Shown: positions 17,202-27,470 of the stretch, one piece after another
Position numbering within the stretch: position 1 is the stretch's first letter
Layout: each line of letters starts with the position of its first letter
Source: FEN-299 sp963717945
GTDB lineage: Bacteria; Acidobacteriota; Vicinamibacteria; Vicinamibacterales; Fen-181
Reading direction: 5' to 3'
DNA length: 64,000 bases
Assembly (NCBI GenBank): GCA_963717945.1
Contig: CAVQXT010000007.1
Span: forward strand, 372,001 to 436,000
Made by a program: the position numbers and the translations under genes
The notes under the pieces: model-generated
The model's database searches: none
What the model saw: the letters and a program-made list of their open reading frames with translations, nothing else
Told to the model about the DNA's origin: nothing

Positions 17202-18773
17202 ATGCCGCACGTGCTGCTCGGCCTCGACATTGGCAGTTCGTTCGTCAAGGCGGCGCTGGTCGACGCCGACGCCGGCGTGTCCCTGGCGCGCGCATCGGCG
17301 CCGCACGTCGAGATGCCGATGGCTTCGCCACGGCCCGGCTGGGCCGAGCAGGATCCCGGCGACTGGTGGCACTCGGTCGTCGAGACGACGCGGGAGGCGA
17401 TGCGACGGGCGGGTGTCGATCGATCGTCGGTGGCCGCCATCGGGTTGTCGTACCAGATGCACGGCCTGGTCGTGGTGGACTGCCAACAGCGTGTCCTCCG
17501 GCCGGCCATCATCTGGTGCGACGGGCGGGCGGTGGAGATTGGGCGCCGCGCGTTGGACCTGATCGGTCACCGGCCCTGCTTCAGCCGCCTGCTCAACTCG
17601 CCGGGGAACTTCACGGCCTCGCGGCTCCGCTGGGTGAAAGAGTGCGAGCCGGGCCTGTTCGCGTCGATCGACAAGGCGATGCTGCCGGGCGACTACGTGG
17701 CCATGCGGCTCACCGGTCGCGTTTCCACCACCCCCTCCGGCCTGTCGGAAGCCGTCCTCTGGGACTTCCTCGAGCGACGCCTGTCGACCGAAATGCTCGA
17801 GGCGCTCGAGCTCCCGTCGTCGCTCGTCCCGGAGCTGGTCCCGACGTTCGGGGCGCAGGGCGCCCTCACGCCCGCCGCGGCGGAGGAGCTGGGCCTCGCC
17901 GCCGGCACGCCGCTGACCTATCGGGCCGGAGACCAGCCCAACAACGCCTTCGCCCTGAACGTGCTCGACCCCGGCGAGGTGGCGGCGACGGCCGGGACAT
18001 CAGGCGTCGTCTACGGGATCGGCGACGAGCCCAGGTGGGACGACCGCGCCCGCGTCAACACGTTCCTTCACGTGACCGATCGGCCAGACGCGCCGCGCTA
18101 CGGCGTCCTGCTCTGCGTCAACGGCGCCGGGTCGCTCTACGGGTGGCTGAAACGAACCATCGCCCAGGGGCTGTCGTACGAGGAGATGGACCGTCTCGCG
18201 CTCGCCGCCCCCATCGGCTCGGACGGGCTGGTGGTGCTGCCCTACGGCAACGGGGCGGAGCGGACGCTGGAGAATGCCGACCCCGGCGGGGCGGTGCTCG
18301 GGCTGGCGTTCAACCGGCACTCGACAGCGCACCTGCTGCGGGCGGCGCAGGAAGGGATCGTGTTCGCGCTCAACTACGGCCTCGACGTGATGCGCGGGAT
18401 GGGGATCGGCATCGGCGCCGTCCGCGCCGCGCACGCAAACCTGTTTCGCAGCGAACTGTTCTCCCGCGCGTTTGCGGACACCTCGGGCGCCGTCCTGGAG
18501 CTGGTGGCGACCGACGGAGCCGAGGGGGCCGCCCGGGCGGCCGGGGTCGGGGCGGGGATCTACCCGACCGTGCGCGACAGTCTGATCGGCTTGCGTATCC
18601 GCGCGCGGTACGAACCGGACCCGGCGAGCGCGCCGCGGTATCGGGCGGCCTACGAGCGCTGGCTCGACGGGCTGGCCTCGGTGACGGGTCAGCCTTCGGC
18701 GAGCAGCCGCCGTTCCCCGGTCAGCGCGCGGATGCCCGACACGTCCTGCACGACTTCCAGCGTGCCGAGGTAG
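17202..18773 (+). CDS. xylB: Xylulokinase (FGGY carbohydrate kinase)
   Basis: 523 residues. The FGGY actin-like fold shows LGLDIGSSFVKAALVDADAG at the N-terminus, SYQMHGLVVVD, the catalytic-Asp segment YRAGDQPNNAFALN, and the ATP-site glycines near GAEGAARAAGVGAGIY. It should phosphorylate D-xylulose to xylulose 5-phosphate; related FGGY kinases for other ketoses cannot be excluded. The last 28 or so residues (after LDGLASVTG) look unlike the family because the frame runs 85 nt into the 3' end of the convergent gene at 18689. Confidence 0.85.
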   Translation: MPHVLLGLDIGSSFVKAALVDADAGVSLARASAPHVEMPMASPRPGWAEQDPGDWWHSVVETTREAMRRAGVDRSSVAAIGLSYQMHGLVVVDCQQRVLRPAIIWCDGRAVEIGRRALDLIGHRPCFSRLLNSPGNFTASRLRWVKECEPGLFASIDKAMLPGDYVAMRLTGRVSTTPSGLSEAVLWDFLERRLSTEMLEALELPSSLVPELVPTFGAQGALTPAAAEELGLAAGTPLTYRAGDQPNNAFALNVLDPGEVAATAGTSGVVYGIGDEPRWDDRARVNTFLHVTDRPDAPRYGVLLCVNGAGSLYGWLKRTIAQGLSYEEMDRLALAAPIGSDGLVVLPYGNGAERTLENADPGGAVLGLAFNRHSTAHLLRAAQEGIVFALNYGLDVMRGMGIGIGAVRAAHANLFRSELFSRAFADTSGAVLELVATDGAEGAARAAGVGAGIYPTVRDSLIGLRIRARYEPDPASAPRYRAAYERWLDGLASVTGQPSASSRRSPVSARMPDTSCTTSSVPR

Positions 18774-19636
18774 TCGCCCTGCGGGCTGCGCACGGGGAAA
18801 TAGCGGATGTGGACGAAGCGTTCGCCCATCTCGATCCAGAACTCGGCCGCCGACCGCGTGCCGGCCTTGAAGTCGGCCAGGATCCGGTTGACCAGGTGCA
18901 CGCTCTTTTCCGGGTGACAGGTCTGCACGGTCATGCCGACGACGCCCCTGGTGCGCGGGAAGATCTTCGCGCCGTTCTCGTGCGAGAAGTAGCGGACCTT
19001 GTCGTCCTTGTCCACGAACGACAGCTCGACCGGCAGCGTATTCAGGATCGCCGCCATCACCTCGCGTTCGACGCCGAACGAGAGATCCTCGACCCCTCCG
19101 CCGGTGATGATCCGGTCGGCGAGCGCGTAGTACCGGGCGCGCGTGTCGGCCCCGAGCGCGGCCTCTGTCTGCTCGATGCCCGCCACCACCGCGTCGGCGT
19201 CGGCCCGCGTCATGACGCGGCGGGCCATCGGGTAGAGGATGTCGTTCTCCTTCCAGAAGTGGTTCTTGAGCAAAGAGGAGTACCGGTCGAAGACCTGCCG
19301 CAGCTCGTCGAGCACCTCGACCTGGCCGGCCGCGTAGGCGCCGATGAGGTCCAGCAGCCGCGGCAGAAGCGTCCGGCTCTCTTCGTGTTCCGACAGCATG
19401 ACCCCGAGCGGGCCTCCGTGGCTCGGGACTCCGCGCGCCTCGATGAGCGGAAACAGATGCTGCTCCTCCTTCTTGTTGTGGCAGCCGTCCACGTACTCGC
19501 GGAAGTAGCGTGCCGCGTCCTGCATCAGGCCGACCGGCGGGGCCGAGGGGCCCGAGAGGGCCTTCGAGACGGCCTCGAACACGCGCTCGGTGGTTTGGTG
19601 ATCGTTCATCAGCAGATCGGACCAGGACTCGGACAT
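18689..19636 (-). CDS. Hemerythrin HHE domain plus PAS domain protein (DUF438-like)
   Basis: 315 residues from the ATG at 19636, which has GGAGG 5 nt upstream; an earlier ATG at 19648 overlaps that site. The first half is an HHE four-helix bundle with ligand-like residues in MNDHQTTERVF, CHNKKEEQHLFPLIE, LSEHEESRTLL and HFWKENDILYPMA. The second half is a PAS domain of the DUF438 type (LPVELSFVDKDDKVRYFSHE, later TVQTCHPEKSVHLVNRIL). Such proteins probably sense oxygen, NO or redox through a di-iron centre and signal by the PAS domain. No output domain is present. The 3' end overlaps the convergent xylulokinase by 85 nt. Confidence 0.85.
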   Translation of the reverse strand: MSESWSDLLMNDHQTTERVFEAVSKALSGPSAPPVGLMQDAARYFREYVDGCHNKKEEQHLFPLIEARGVPSHGGPLGVMLSEHEESRTLLPRLLDLIGAYAAGQVEVLDELRQVFDRYSSLLKNHFWKENDILYPMARRVMTRADADAVVAGIEQTEAALGADTRARYYALADRIITGGGVEDLSFGVEREVMAAILNTLPVELSFVDKDDKVRYFSHENGAKIFPRTRGVVGMTVQTCHPEKSVHLVNRILADFKAGTRSAAEFWIEMGERFVHIRYFPVRSPQGDYLGTLEVVQDVSGIRALTGERRLLAEG

Positions 19637-19783
19637 CAGTGCCTCCATAAGGGCGTCACGCGGTTCCGAGAATTCTCGCTCGGATGGCCCTGTCGACTAT
19701 TATGATCCACCTCACAAGCGCGACTGGCGCGCGGGATTCTCGGGTGGCGGGGACGCAGGCGGCAGGGCAACGGGCATCACGCC

Positions 19784-21820
19784 ATGGCGAACACTGGACC
19801 GGTGCCGGCGGGCTGGCGGCAGGGGTGGGCGGGTCCGCGCGGCGCGGCGGCGGTGGCCGCACTGCTGGCCGGGCTGCTGTTCGGAGCGGCCTGGTACCAG
19901 CTGGGGCGGTGGCGCGACAACCAGCTATACCGTGAACTCCCGGCGGACGTGCAGGCCGAGCTCAGCACGCGCAGCAACGCCCTCGTCTCCGCGCTGCAGC
20001 GCCGGCTCGCGTTGCTCGACGGGTTCCACGCTTTCGTGGAACTCCACGTCGGCCAGCCCGACTGGACCGACGAGGCGGCCCCCTTCGCGGCCCGCCTGCG
20101 AGCGGTCGTGCCGGGCGTCCGCAACCTGGCGGTGGCCCGCGGCTCCTCCTACATCTTCGTCTCGCCGACCGAAGGGAACGAGCGGGTGATCGGCTACGAC
20201 CTGCTGTTCGACGCGAGACCCGAGATCCGCGCCGACACGAAGCGGGCGCTCGAGGGGCGGGGCGTCGTGCTGACCGGACCGACCAGCCTCGTCCAGGGCG
20301 GCGTCGGCCTCATCGCCAGGCGGGCGGTGCGCGCGAACGGGAAGGTCTGGGGCCTGGTCGCGATGGTGCTCGATCTCCAGCCGATTCTCGCCGAGGCGGG
20401 CCTCGATCCGCCCGCGAGCGATCTGATCGTGTCGGTGCGCGTCCGCGGCGGACCCGTTGTGCTTCGCCCGAGCCGGCCCTTTTCGAAGCAGCCCGTCGTC
20501 CAGCTCATCGACCTGCCCGACGGCCAGTGGGAGATGGCCGGTGAGCCCGCGGAGGGCTGGACCGTCCCGCTCTCGCGTGAGCGCCGCGTCTGGTTCGCGT
20601 CGGGACTCGTGCTGAGCCTGGTGCCCATGACGGCGGTCTTCGTCTTGACGTGGCGCCAGCGCGTCCGGCTGCAGTACCAGGCGCGGACCGAGGCGTTGGT
20701 CGAGGAGCGCACCGCCGCGCTTGCCCGCACGTCGCTCATCGTCGCGCACAGCCCGGTCATCCTCGTCCGCTGGCGGCCGGGAGAGGACTGGGCGGTCGAG
20801 TACGTCTCGGACAACATCGCGCAGTTCGGCTACTCGGCCGCCGACTTCGATTCGGGCCGCGTGCGGTGGGCGGACATCGTGCTGCCCGAGGACCTGGAGC
20901 GTGTCGCGAACGAGTCGGCGCGCGACCGCGCGGCCGGCGTCCGGCGGACACGCCGGGACTACAGAATCCGGACCGGCGGCGGCGCGGTGCGATGGCTGGA
21001 GGAGCGGACCTCGGTGATCGAGGAGTCCGACGGCCGCAGCGTCCGCCAGGGCATCGTCATCGACGTCACCGAACAGCGGCAGCTCGAGGCGCGGTACCTG
21101 CAGTCGCAGAAGATGGAGGCCGTGGGCCAGCTGGCCGGCGGCATCGCGCACGATTTCAACAACCTGCTCCAGGTGATCTCGGGGTTCGCCAGCCTGGCCC
21201 TGGACGATCTGCCGGAGGGCGCGCCGGTCCGCCGCGAGTTGGCGGAGATCGAGCTGGCGGCCACGCGCGCGACCATGCTGGTCCGCCAGTTGCTGGCGTT
21301 CAGCCGCCGGCAGCCGATGGAGCGCCGGCCGATCGACCTGAACGACGCCGTGGCCACGCTGCTGGCCATGCTCCAGCGCGTCATCGGCGAGCACATCGAG
21401 CTGGCGTTCGCGCCCGGGGCGACCATCCCGCCCGTCGAGGCCGACCCGGTGCAGATCGAGCAGGTCCTCGTGAACCTCTGCGTCAACGCGCGGGACGCGA
21501 TGCCCGAGGGAGGCCGGATCGCGATCACCACCGCGGTCGCCGTCATCGGGGACGAGTTCGTCGAGCAGCGCCGGTGGGCCCGCCCGGGCCGGTTCGCGCT
21601 GCTGGCCGTGTCGGACACCGGCCCCGGCATCCCGCCCGAGATCCGCGAGCACATCTTCGAGCCGTTCTTCACGACCAAGGACGTGGGGAAGGGGACGGGG
21701 CTGGGCCTGGCGACCGTGTACGGCATCGTCAAGCAGCACGGCGGGATGATCGACGTCGCGACCGGTCCCGAGTCGGGCACGACGTTCTTCATCTACCTGC
21801 CGACGACGGCGACGTCCTGA
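19784..21820 (+). CDS. CHASE-PAS sensor histidine kinase (orphan)
   Basis: 678 residues. Membrane helix 1 (about 24-42) and helix 2 (about 268-289) flank a periplasmic CHASE sensor (LLDGFHAFVELHVGQPDWTD, then ERVIGYDLLFDARPE). A cytoplasmic PAS domain (about 320-430) is followed by a HisKA domain with phospho-acceptor His456 in GGIAHDFNNLL, then a HATPase with VNLCVNARDAM, DTGPGIP and GTGLGLATVYGIVKQHGG. This H-box subtype is usual in hybrid kinases, but no receiver domain is fused and no response regulator is adjacent. The ligand is unknown; CHASE domains often bind small periplasmic molecules. Confidence 0.9.
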   Translation: MANTGPVPAGWRQGWAGPRGAAAVAALLAGLLFGAAWYQLGRWRDNQLYRELPADVQAELSTRSNALVSALQRRLALLDGFHAFVELHVGQPDWTDEAAPFAARLRAVVPGVRNLAVARGSSYIFVSPTEGNERVIGYDLLFDARPEIRADTKRALEGRGVVLTGPTSLVQGGVGLIARRAVRANGKVWGLVAMVLDLQPILAEAGLDPPASDLIVSVRVRGGPVVLRPSRPFSKQPVVQLIDLPDGQWEMAGEPAEGWTVPLSRERRVWFASGLVLSLVPMTAVFVLTWRQRVRLQYQARTEALVEERTAALARTSLIVAHSPVILVRWRPGEDWAVEYVSDNIAQFGYSAADFDSGRVRWADIVLPEDLERVANESARDRAAGVRRTRRDYRIRTGGGAVRWLEERTSVIEESDGRSVRQGIVIDVTEQRQLEARYLQSQKMEAVGQLAGGIAHDFNNLLQVISGFASLALDDLPEGAPVRRELAEIELAATRATMLVRQLLAFSRRQPMERRPIDLNDAVATLLAMLQRVIGEHIELAFAPGATIPPVEADPVQIEQVLVNLCVNARDAMPEGGRIAITTAVAVIGDEFVEQRRWARPGRFALLAVSDTGPGIPPEIREHIFEPFFTTKDVGKGTGLGLATVYGIVKQHGGMIDVATGPESGTTFFIYLPTTATS

Positions 21821-21868
21821 CCGTCGCCGGCGTCGGCACGAGTCCGGGCCCCCGGGAAGCGGCAGGAG

Positions 21869-24254
21869 CTAGCGCGCCTGCTTCTTCTCCGCCTTGAGGT
21901 ACTTGTCGTACCAGCCGAGGATTCGTTTCTCGAAGTCCACGCTCTCCTCGCCGTTGCTCGGCGGGCGGTGCGCGCCATTCACGTAGCGCACCCACTCGAC
22001 CTCCTTGCCCAGCCGGCGCAGCGCGTAGTATATCTCGCGCGACTGGCTGGCCGGCACGTTCGGATCCTGGTCGCCCGTGATGCAGAGCAGCGGCGTCTTG
22101 ATACGGTCCGCCCTGAGGATCGCCGAGTGCTCGAGGTACCGCTCCGGGTACTCCCACAGCGTGCCGCCCAGCCGGTCCTGGCTCTTCTCGGGGGCGTGCG
22201 TGTTGCGCACGCCGAGCCGCGGGCTGTCGGTGTAGAAGCTCACCATGTCCACCTTGCCCGAGACGTTGATGGCGGCCTTGAACCGGTCGGTCTCCGTGAT
22301 GAGCAGCACCGTCGCGTAGCCGCCATAGCTGGTTCCATGCACGCCCAGCCGGTCCGGGTCGGCAACGCCCATTTCGATCAGCCGATTGGCCGCCGCCGTC
22401 ACGCCCTTGACCCACGCCTCGCCGGGGCGGCCGACCACCAGGTTCACCGACGGCATGAAGACGGCGTACCCGTTGTTGGTCAGGAATGCCGCGCGGCCGT
22501 TGAAGCCGTTGTCGAAGAACGTCTCGTAGACCTCGAACACCGTCGGGTACTTCGTCCCCTTCACGTAATTGGTGGGATAGCGCAGCACGCCGTACAGAAC
22601 CTTGCCGTCCGTGTCCCGATAGCTGACCAGCTCGGACTTCGGGAGCGGCCGGTCGCCCATCCAGGCGTTGGCGTCGGTCAGACGCCTGATGCCGCCCAGG
22701 CGGCCATCGGCGGCGTAGAGGTCCGCCGGTCGATCGCCGTCCGACATGCTGAACACGAACGTCGATCCGTTGCGCGACATCCGGAACCCGCTGTAGAGAC
22801 GGCTGTCCTTCACGAGAGCCGTCACGGTCCTGGTGGCGAGGTCGAGCCGCACCAGGCCGCGGTTCCATCGCTCGCGGTCGCTTTCGGTCAAGTAGATGGC
22901 CGCCCCGTCGGGGCTCCACGACACGACCGAGCGGCGCGCGTTCTTCTCCTCGTCCTTGTCGAGCGGCAGCACGAGATCGCGGGCGGCGCTGGCCACGTCG
23001 AGGACGTAATACCCCTTCTTGCTCGACACCAGCACTTTCCGGCCGTCGCGGCTGAAGCTGTCCACCGAGAAGCTCTCGCGCTCCTCCTCCGGCTTCTCGC
23101 CGGTCTTCGCGGCGCCGGCTTTCTTCGCGGCGTCGGCCTGTGCCGGGTCGCCCTTCGGCGCCTCCGGCGACGGCGTCAGGCTCCGCGCTTTCGCGCCGTC
23201 GATGCCCTGCACGAAGACCTCGCCCTTCTTCGCATACGCGACCCACCGTCCGTCGTCCGACCAGCGAAGCTGAACCCCCTTGAGGTCCCTGGCCTCGAGG
23301 ATCGTCTTCGGCTCGCCTGACGGCGGCCGCGCCGCCAGCCGCAGCCGGTTGTCGGTGCCGCCGATCTCGTCATAGTCGGTCTTCTCGGTGACGTCCTCGA
23401 GGAAGGTGACGAAGGTCCCGCCGCGCGCCAGGTTGTAGCTCGTCACCTTGGCCTCTGGAACGATGACCGTCCGCTCGCCGGTGGCCGGATCGACTTCGAC
23501 GATGGCACGGCGGCGATTGCTGCGCTGGAGCGCGTCCCACTCGAGGAACGGCTCTTTCGAGTCATGGACGATGACCGGTCCCTTGGTCAGGGCCTCGAAG
23601 CGCTTGCGCGCCTCGAGGTCGAAGCCGGCCGGGCGCGTCGTCAGGACGAGGCGCGCGTCGTCCGGCGTCCAGTCGAGCGAGGTGTTCGGACTGGCCGCCG
23701 CCCCGCCGTTTCCGGGGACCTCGCCAAGGGTCGAGGTTTCGGCGTTCCACACGTAGAGACGAGCGACCGGCCCCTCGGCGTCCGGCGGCCGTGTTTGTTG
23801 CTTCGGGTTAGCCTTCGGGTTCTCCCTCGGTTTCGCGGCCGCGAGGGCCGCCGGGACCGGAGCGGGCGCATCCGGGTTATCCAGTACCGAGGATCGCCAG
23901 CCGCCTTCCGTCGTTCGACCAGGCCGCCTGGCGCACGCTGACCAGGCCTCTGAATGGAACCTGCCTGGCGCCGGACCGGGTATCGATGACCTGCAACTGA
24001 ACACGCGACGGCGCCACGTAGGTCGGGTCGCCGGATCGGTAATTGTCGGTGTCGGCATTGTCGAGCGGACGTCTCAGCGCGATCGCCACCCGCGCGCCGT
24101 CGTCGCTCAGGTCCAGGACGCCAACCGAAACGACCTTGAGGATGTCGTCAGCGGAGAAGGGGGTCGCCGGGGGCGCCTGCGCGGTTGTGCGAGCGATCGT
24201 GACCGGGAGCAGGAGCACGAACAACAGCGGCACGGCGAGTCGGCGGAGCGTCAT
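21869..24254 (-). CDS. S9 prolyl oligopeptidase, exported, broken by one extra base
   Basis: Read as one gene from the ATG at 24254, with GGAGGG 6 nt upstream and a signal peptide (RRLAVPLLFVLLLPVTIA). The first frame gives about 125 residues of propeller sequence and stops after RRLAILGTG at 23877. The next frame continues without a gap (VLDNPDAPAPVPAALA) to the end. Removing one base around 23882-23890 restores a normal S9 protein of about 795 residues with the nucleophile motif GTSYGGY, the Asp in GDQDPNVP and the His in NGAHRPP. It would be a periplasmic oligopeptidase. Either the gene is dead or the base is an artefact; everything else is intact. Confidence 0.8.
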
Positions 24255-24468
24255 CACACACCCTCCGGGTTAAGGCAACGACACGGCGAAGTGGTGCAAT
24301 CATGCCACAGGAGCGCCAGCATTCGCCGGCGTCCGACGGGCGTTCCGACACGGCCCCTGGAACGGTGCGAAGGGAGGGCCCCAACGCGGAGACGGGCGGA
24401 GGAAGCGGAACCGTGCCAAGATAGAAGAAAGTGGCATTCGGTCCCCCAATCTGGCGCCGGGAGGTCCC

Positions 24469-25455
24469 ATGGCCGAGAGGAAGATCGGCACCGTCGTCCA
24501 CACACACGACCTTTCACCCGTCCTCACCATCCTCCGTCTCGTGCCTGAAGACGGCAGCGAGTTCCCGCCCTACCTGGCCGGGCAGTACATCGCCCTTCGG
24601 CGCGAGAACTGCCGGCTGACGAAGAAGGTCGTCGGCCCGGACGGAAAGGTCGACTACGTCCCCGACCTGGACGAGACTGGCCAGCAAAAGCGCGGCGCGG
24701 TCAGCCACGCGTACTCCATTTCATCCGCGCCGTTCGAGACCCTCATCAGCCGCTACCTGGAGTTCTACGTCGTCCTCCAGATCGACGAGCGGGGCCGACC
24801 CGGCCGCCTGACCGAGTCGCTCTTCCAGATGGAGTCCACCGGCGACAGGACGATCAGCTACTTCTACAAGATCACCGGGGACTTCACGCTCGAGAAGCGG
24901 GCGTCCGGGTTTCAGAACGTCGTCATGATCGGGACGGGGACGGGACTCGCTCCGCTGGCCGCGATGATCAAGCAACTGCACTACGAGGCCACGCAAGGCC
25001 ACGCGAGCGATGTCCGGTACACGCTCTTCCATGGAAACCGCGTTTACCCCGAGCTCGGCTACCAGGACGAGCTCGCCACCATCGAGAAATCCGGGAAGCT
25101 GGACTTCGTCTACGTGCCGACGGTCAGCAGGCCGACGGATCCGGATTTCGGGAACCCCGACCTCGGAAAGGGACGGGCGAACAACCTGGTTCGTCACGTC
25201 TTCGGGATGCCGAAGAAGGAAGAAGAGGACCTGGCGCGCCTGGCCGCGCAGGGCCTCGACACGACCGAGGCGATCGCCGCACTGCAGAGCACTGTCCGGC
25301 CGACCCTGCCCCGGGGCGTCTCGGAGTCCCGGCTGCGCGAGCGGATGGATCCGCGAACGACCGTCCTCCTGACGTGCGGGAACCCGGGCGGGATGGCCGA
25401 CATCAAGGCGATCGCCGACGCGCAGGGGATCCGGTTCGAGATGGAGGAGTGGTAG
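24469..25455 (+). CDS. Ferredoxin-NADP+ reductase-like flavoprotein
   Basis: 328 residues. An N-terminal FAD-binding barrel has the RxYS-type motif in AVSHAYSISSAPFE. The NAD(P)-binding domain starts at VVMIGTGTGLAPLAAMIKQL and ends with TCGNPGGMADIKAIADAQG. A roughly 35-residue insertion in the FAD domain (CRLTKKVVGPDGKVDYVPDL) and another before the last strand make it longer than E. coli Fpr. It should transfer electrons between NADPH and a ferredoxin or flavodoxin; the partner is not in the window. The 214-bp upstream spacer to the divergent S9 gene is unremarkable. Confidence 0.82.
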   Translation: MAERKIGTVVHTHDLSPVLTILRLVPEDGSEFPPYLAGQYIALRRENCRLTKKVVGPDGKVDYVPDLDETGQQKRGAVSHAYSISSAPFETLISRYLEFYVVLQIDERGRPGRLTESLFQMESTGDRTISYFYKITGDFTLEKRASGFQNVVMIGTGTGLAPLAAMIKQLHYEATQGHASDVRYTLFHGNRVYPELGYQDELATIEKSGKLDFVYVPTVSRPTDPDFGNPDLGKGRANNLVRHVFGMPKKEEEDLARLAAQGLDTTEAIAALQSTVRPTLPRGVSESRLRERMDPRTTVLLTCGNPGGMADIKAIADAQGIRFEMEEW

Positions 25456-25578
25456 GCCGGCTACCTCGTCCCGATGCGCTGGACGACGACCGGGCCCGTG
25501 GGGGACACTGGGTATCCAGGCACTGGCTTCGGTCGCGGCGTCCCGCGAGAGTCCAGGCGTCATCCCCAGGAGCGTAGC

Positions 25579-27015
25579 GTGACCGAACCGGAAGAAGACT
25601 TTGCGGCGATGTTCGAGGCCTCGGTGCAAGCGGCGTATCTCGACAAAGGCCAGAGCGTCGAGGGCACCGTCGTCGCAATCGGCGAGGAGGTGGCGTTTGT
25701 CGATGTCGGCGGCAAGGGCGAAGCCACCATGGATCTTGACGAGCTCAGAGACGCCGACGGCGGCATCGAGGTGGCGGTCGGCGATCGAATCCAGGCGATC
25801 GTCGTCTCGACCGGGGGCGGAATCGTCCTCTCCCGGAGGCTGGCGCGACGGGCGGCGACCGATCGCCAGATCGAGGACGCCTACCGGTCGAGACTCCCGG
25901 TCGAGGGGCGGATCGAGCGGGCGGTCAAGGGCGGGTTCGAGGTGCGAGTCGGCGGCCAGCGCGCCTTCTGCCCGTTCTCGCAGATCGGCACCCCGGGGGC
26001 GGAGCCGTCGGCGCTCGAAGGGCAGGTGTCCGAGTTCCGCATCATCGAATACGGCGAGGGCGGCCGGAACCTCGTCGTCTCGCGCCGGGCCCTGCTCGAG
26101 GAGGAACAGCAGGCCAGGGCCGCCGAGGTCAGGCGGACGATCGTCGTCGGGGCCGTGCTCACCGGGCGAGTGGCGTCGGTGCGGGACTTCGGCGCGTTCG
26201 TGGATTTCGGCGGCGGCGTGCAGGGACTGCTGCACGTCTCCGAGATGGCGTGGTCCCGCGTGGCGGCGCCGGCCGACGTCGTCAAGACCGGAGACGAGAT
26301 CACCGTCAAGGTCCTGCGCGTGGACGACGATCTGAAGAAGATCTCGCTGGGACTGAGGCAGTTGACGGCCGATCCCTGGACGAAAGTCCCCGAAACCTAC
26401 GAGGTCGGCCAGACGCGGGTCGGGCGCGTCACCCGGGTGGCCGACTTCGGGGCGTTCGTCGAGCTCGAACCGGGGATCGAAGCGCTGGCCCACGTCTCGA
26501 CGTTTGCGCCGACGGGAGAGCCGGGGAACTGGTCCACGTCGGTGACGCCGGGGACGGTGGGCGTGTTCGAGATCTTGAGCATCGACCTCGAGAAGAAGCG
26601 GATCGGCGTCGCGCTCGTGATGAAGGGCGAGGCGCCCGGCCCCGGCGCCGTGGCGTCGTCGTCGGCGGCCATCGTGCCGGGAGCGCGGCTCAAGGGCAAG
26701 GTCGAGCGCCTCGAGCGCTTCGGCGTCTTCGTGTTCCTGGCTCCCGGGCGCACGGGCCTCATCCCGATCCGCGAGACCGGCGTGAGCGAGGCGGACATGC
26801 GCAAGTCGTTCCGAGTCGGCGCCGAGGTCGAAGTCGTGGTTCTCGAGGTGGACGCGGCGAGCCGCCGCATTCGCTTGAGCGCGAAGGCCGTCCAGGACGC
26901 GAAGGAGGCGGACGAAGTCCGCGAGTACCAGGAACGAGCGGGCGGGGCGCCCACCGGCGGGCTCGGGTCGCTGGCCGACAAGCTGCGCGGGGCGCTGGGA
27001 ACGAGGAAGGGGTAA
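25579..27015 (+). CDS. Five-domain S1 RNA-binding protein (ribosomal protein S1-like)
   Basis: 478 residues from the GTG at 25579, which has AGGAG 6 nt upstream; the open frame extends further but lacks domain sequence. There are five S1 units: GQSVEGTVVAIGEEVAFVDV, LPVEGRIERAVKGGFEVRVG, LTGRVASVRDFGAFVDFGGG, RVGRVTRVADFGAFVELEPG and LKGKVERLERFGVFVFLAPG. The first two are divergent, as in ribosomal S1 where they dock on the ribosome. S1 usually has six domains and sits near cmk, so this may be the housekeeping S1 of this lineage or a paralogue. Confidence 0.82.
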   Translation: MTEPEEDFAAMFEASVQAAYLDKGQSVEGTVVAIGEEVAFVDVGGKGEATMDLDELRDADGGIEVAVGDRIQAIVVSTGGGIVLSRRLARRAATDRQIEDAYRSRLPVEGRIERAVKGGFEVRVGGQRAFCPFSQIGTPGAEPSALEGQVSEFRIIEYGEGGRNLVVSRRALLEEEQQARAAEVRRTIVVGAVLTGRVASVRDFGAFVDFGGGVQGLLHVSEMAWSRVAAPADVVKTGDEITVKVLRVDDDLKKISLGLRQLTADPWTKVPETYEVGQTRVGRVTRVADFGAFVELEPGIEALAHVSTFAPTGEPGNWSTSVTPGTVGVFEILSIDLEKKRIGVALVMKGEAPGPGAVASSSAAIVPGARLKGKVERLERFGVFVFLAPGRTGLIPIRETGVSEADMRKSFRVGAEVEVVVLEVDAASRRIRLSAKAVQDAKEADEVREYQERAGGAPTGGLGSLADKLRGALGTRKG

Positions 27016-27035
27016 CGGGCGCCGATTCGCAGGCG

Positions 27036-27470
27036 CTACTCCAGGCCTTCGATGTCGCCGAGGTCCTTCGCGCGACCCGTGGCACGCTTGTTCCGGATGA
27101 ACGCCTCGCGGCCGATGAAGTCCACTTCCACGCCGCCGAAGGGGTGACGCACGCGGCCGGGCCATGCCTCCTCGAAGGTGAGGCCGGTCATCTGCGTGAG
27201 GATATCGATTCGGCCGGGTGCCACGCCGATCTGATACACGACGCCAGGCGCCTCGAAGTCGGCGGCGGCAATGCCGGCCATAGGAGCGCCGAACGCGGCG
27301 AGCGCCCGCATGATGCGAGGGGCGTTCTCTGGCGTGGCGTCTGCCCAGACGTCGATATCGCCGGTGGCCCTGGGGCGCCCGTAGAGCGCGAGCGCGTAGG
27401 CGCCGACGATCAGGAACCGGACGTCATGGGCGACGAAGGCTCGCAACAGATCGACGAAGTCCTGGTTCAT
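27036..27470 (-). CDS. Nucleotidyltransferase-fold protein
   Basis: 144 residues from the ATG at 27470. The nucleotidyltransferase core is clear: FLIVGAYALALYGRPRATGD with Asp38 and Asp40 in GDIDVWAD as the metal-binding pair. Later sequence (GRIDILTQMTGLTFEEAWPG and VEVDFIGREAFIRNKRATGR) matches the small Nuc-transf/DUF6036-type proteins. The start overlaps the end of the small upstream gene by 47 nt. Such pairs resemble toxin-antitoxin or mobile-element cargo, but their activity is not established. Confidence 0.75.
   Translation of the reverse strand: MNQDFVDLLRAFVAHDVRFLIVGAYALALYGRPRATGDIDVWADATPENAPRIMRALAAFGAPMAGIAAADFEAPGVVYQIGVAPGRIDILTQMTGLTFEEAWPGRVRHPFGGVEVDFIGREAFIRNKRATGRAKDLGDIEGLE

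Noticed and set aside
18600..18773. A fourth frameshift at the xylulokinase C-terminus
   Set aside because: The GGTAC at about 18607 is read in frame through normal kinase sequence (RARYEPDPAS), and the odd tail can be explained by simple read-through into the convergent gene.
23877..23895. Programmed ribosomal frameshifting in the S9 peptidase
   Set aside because: No slippery heptamer or downstream structure is evident, and the family is normally encoded in one frame. Sequencing error or mutation is simpler.
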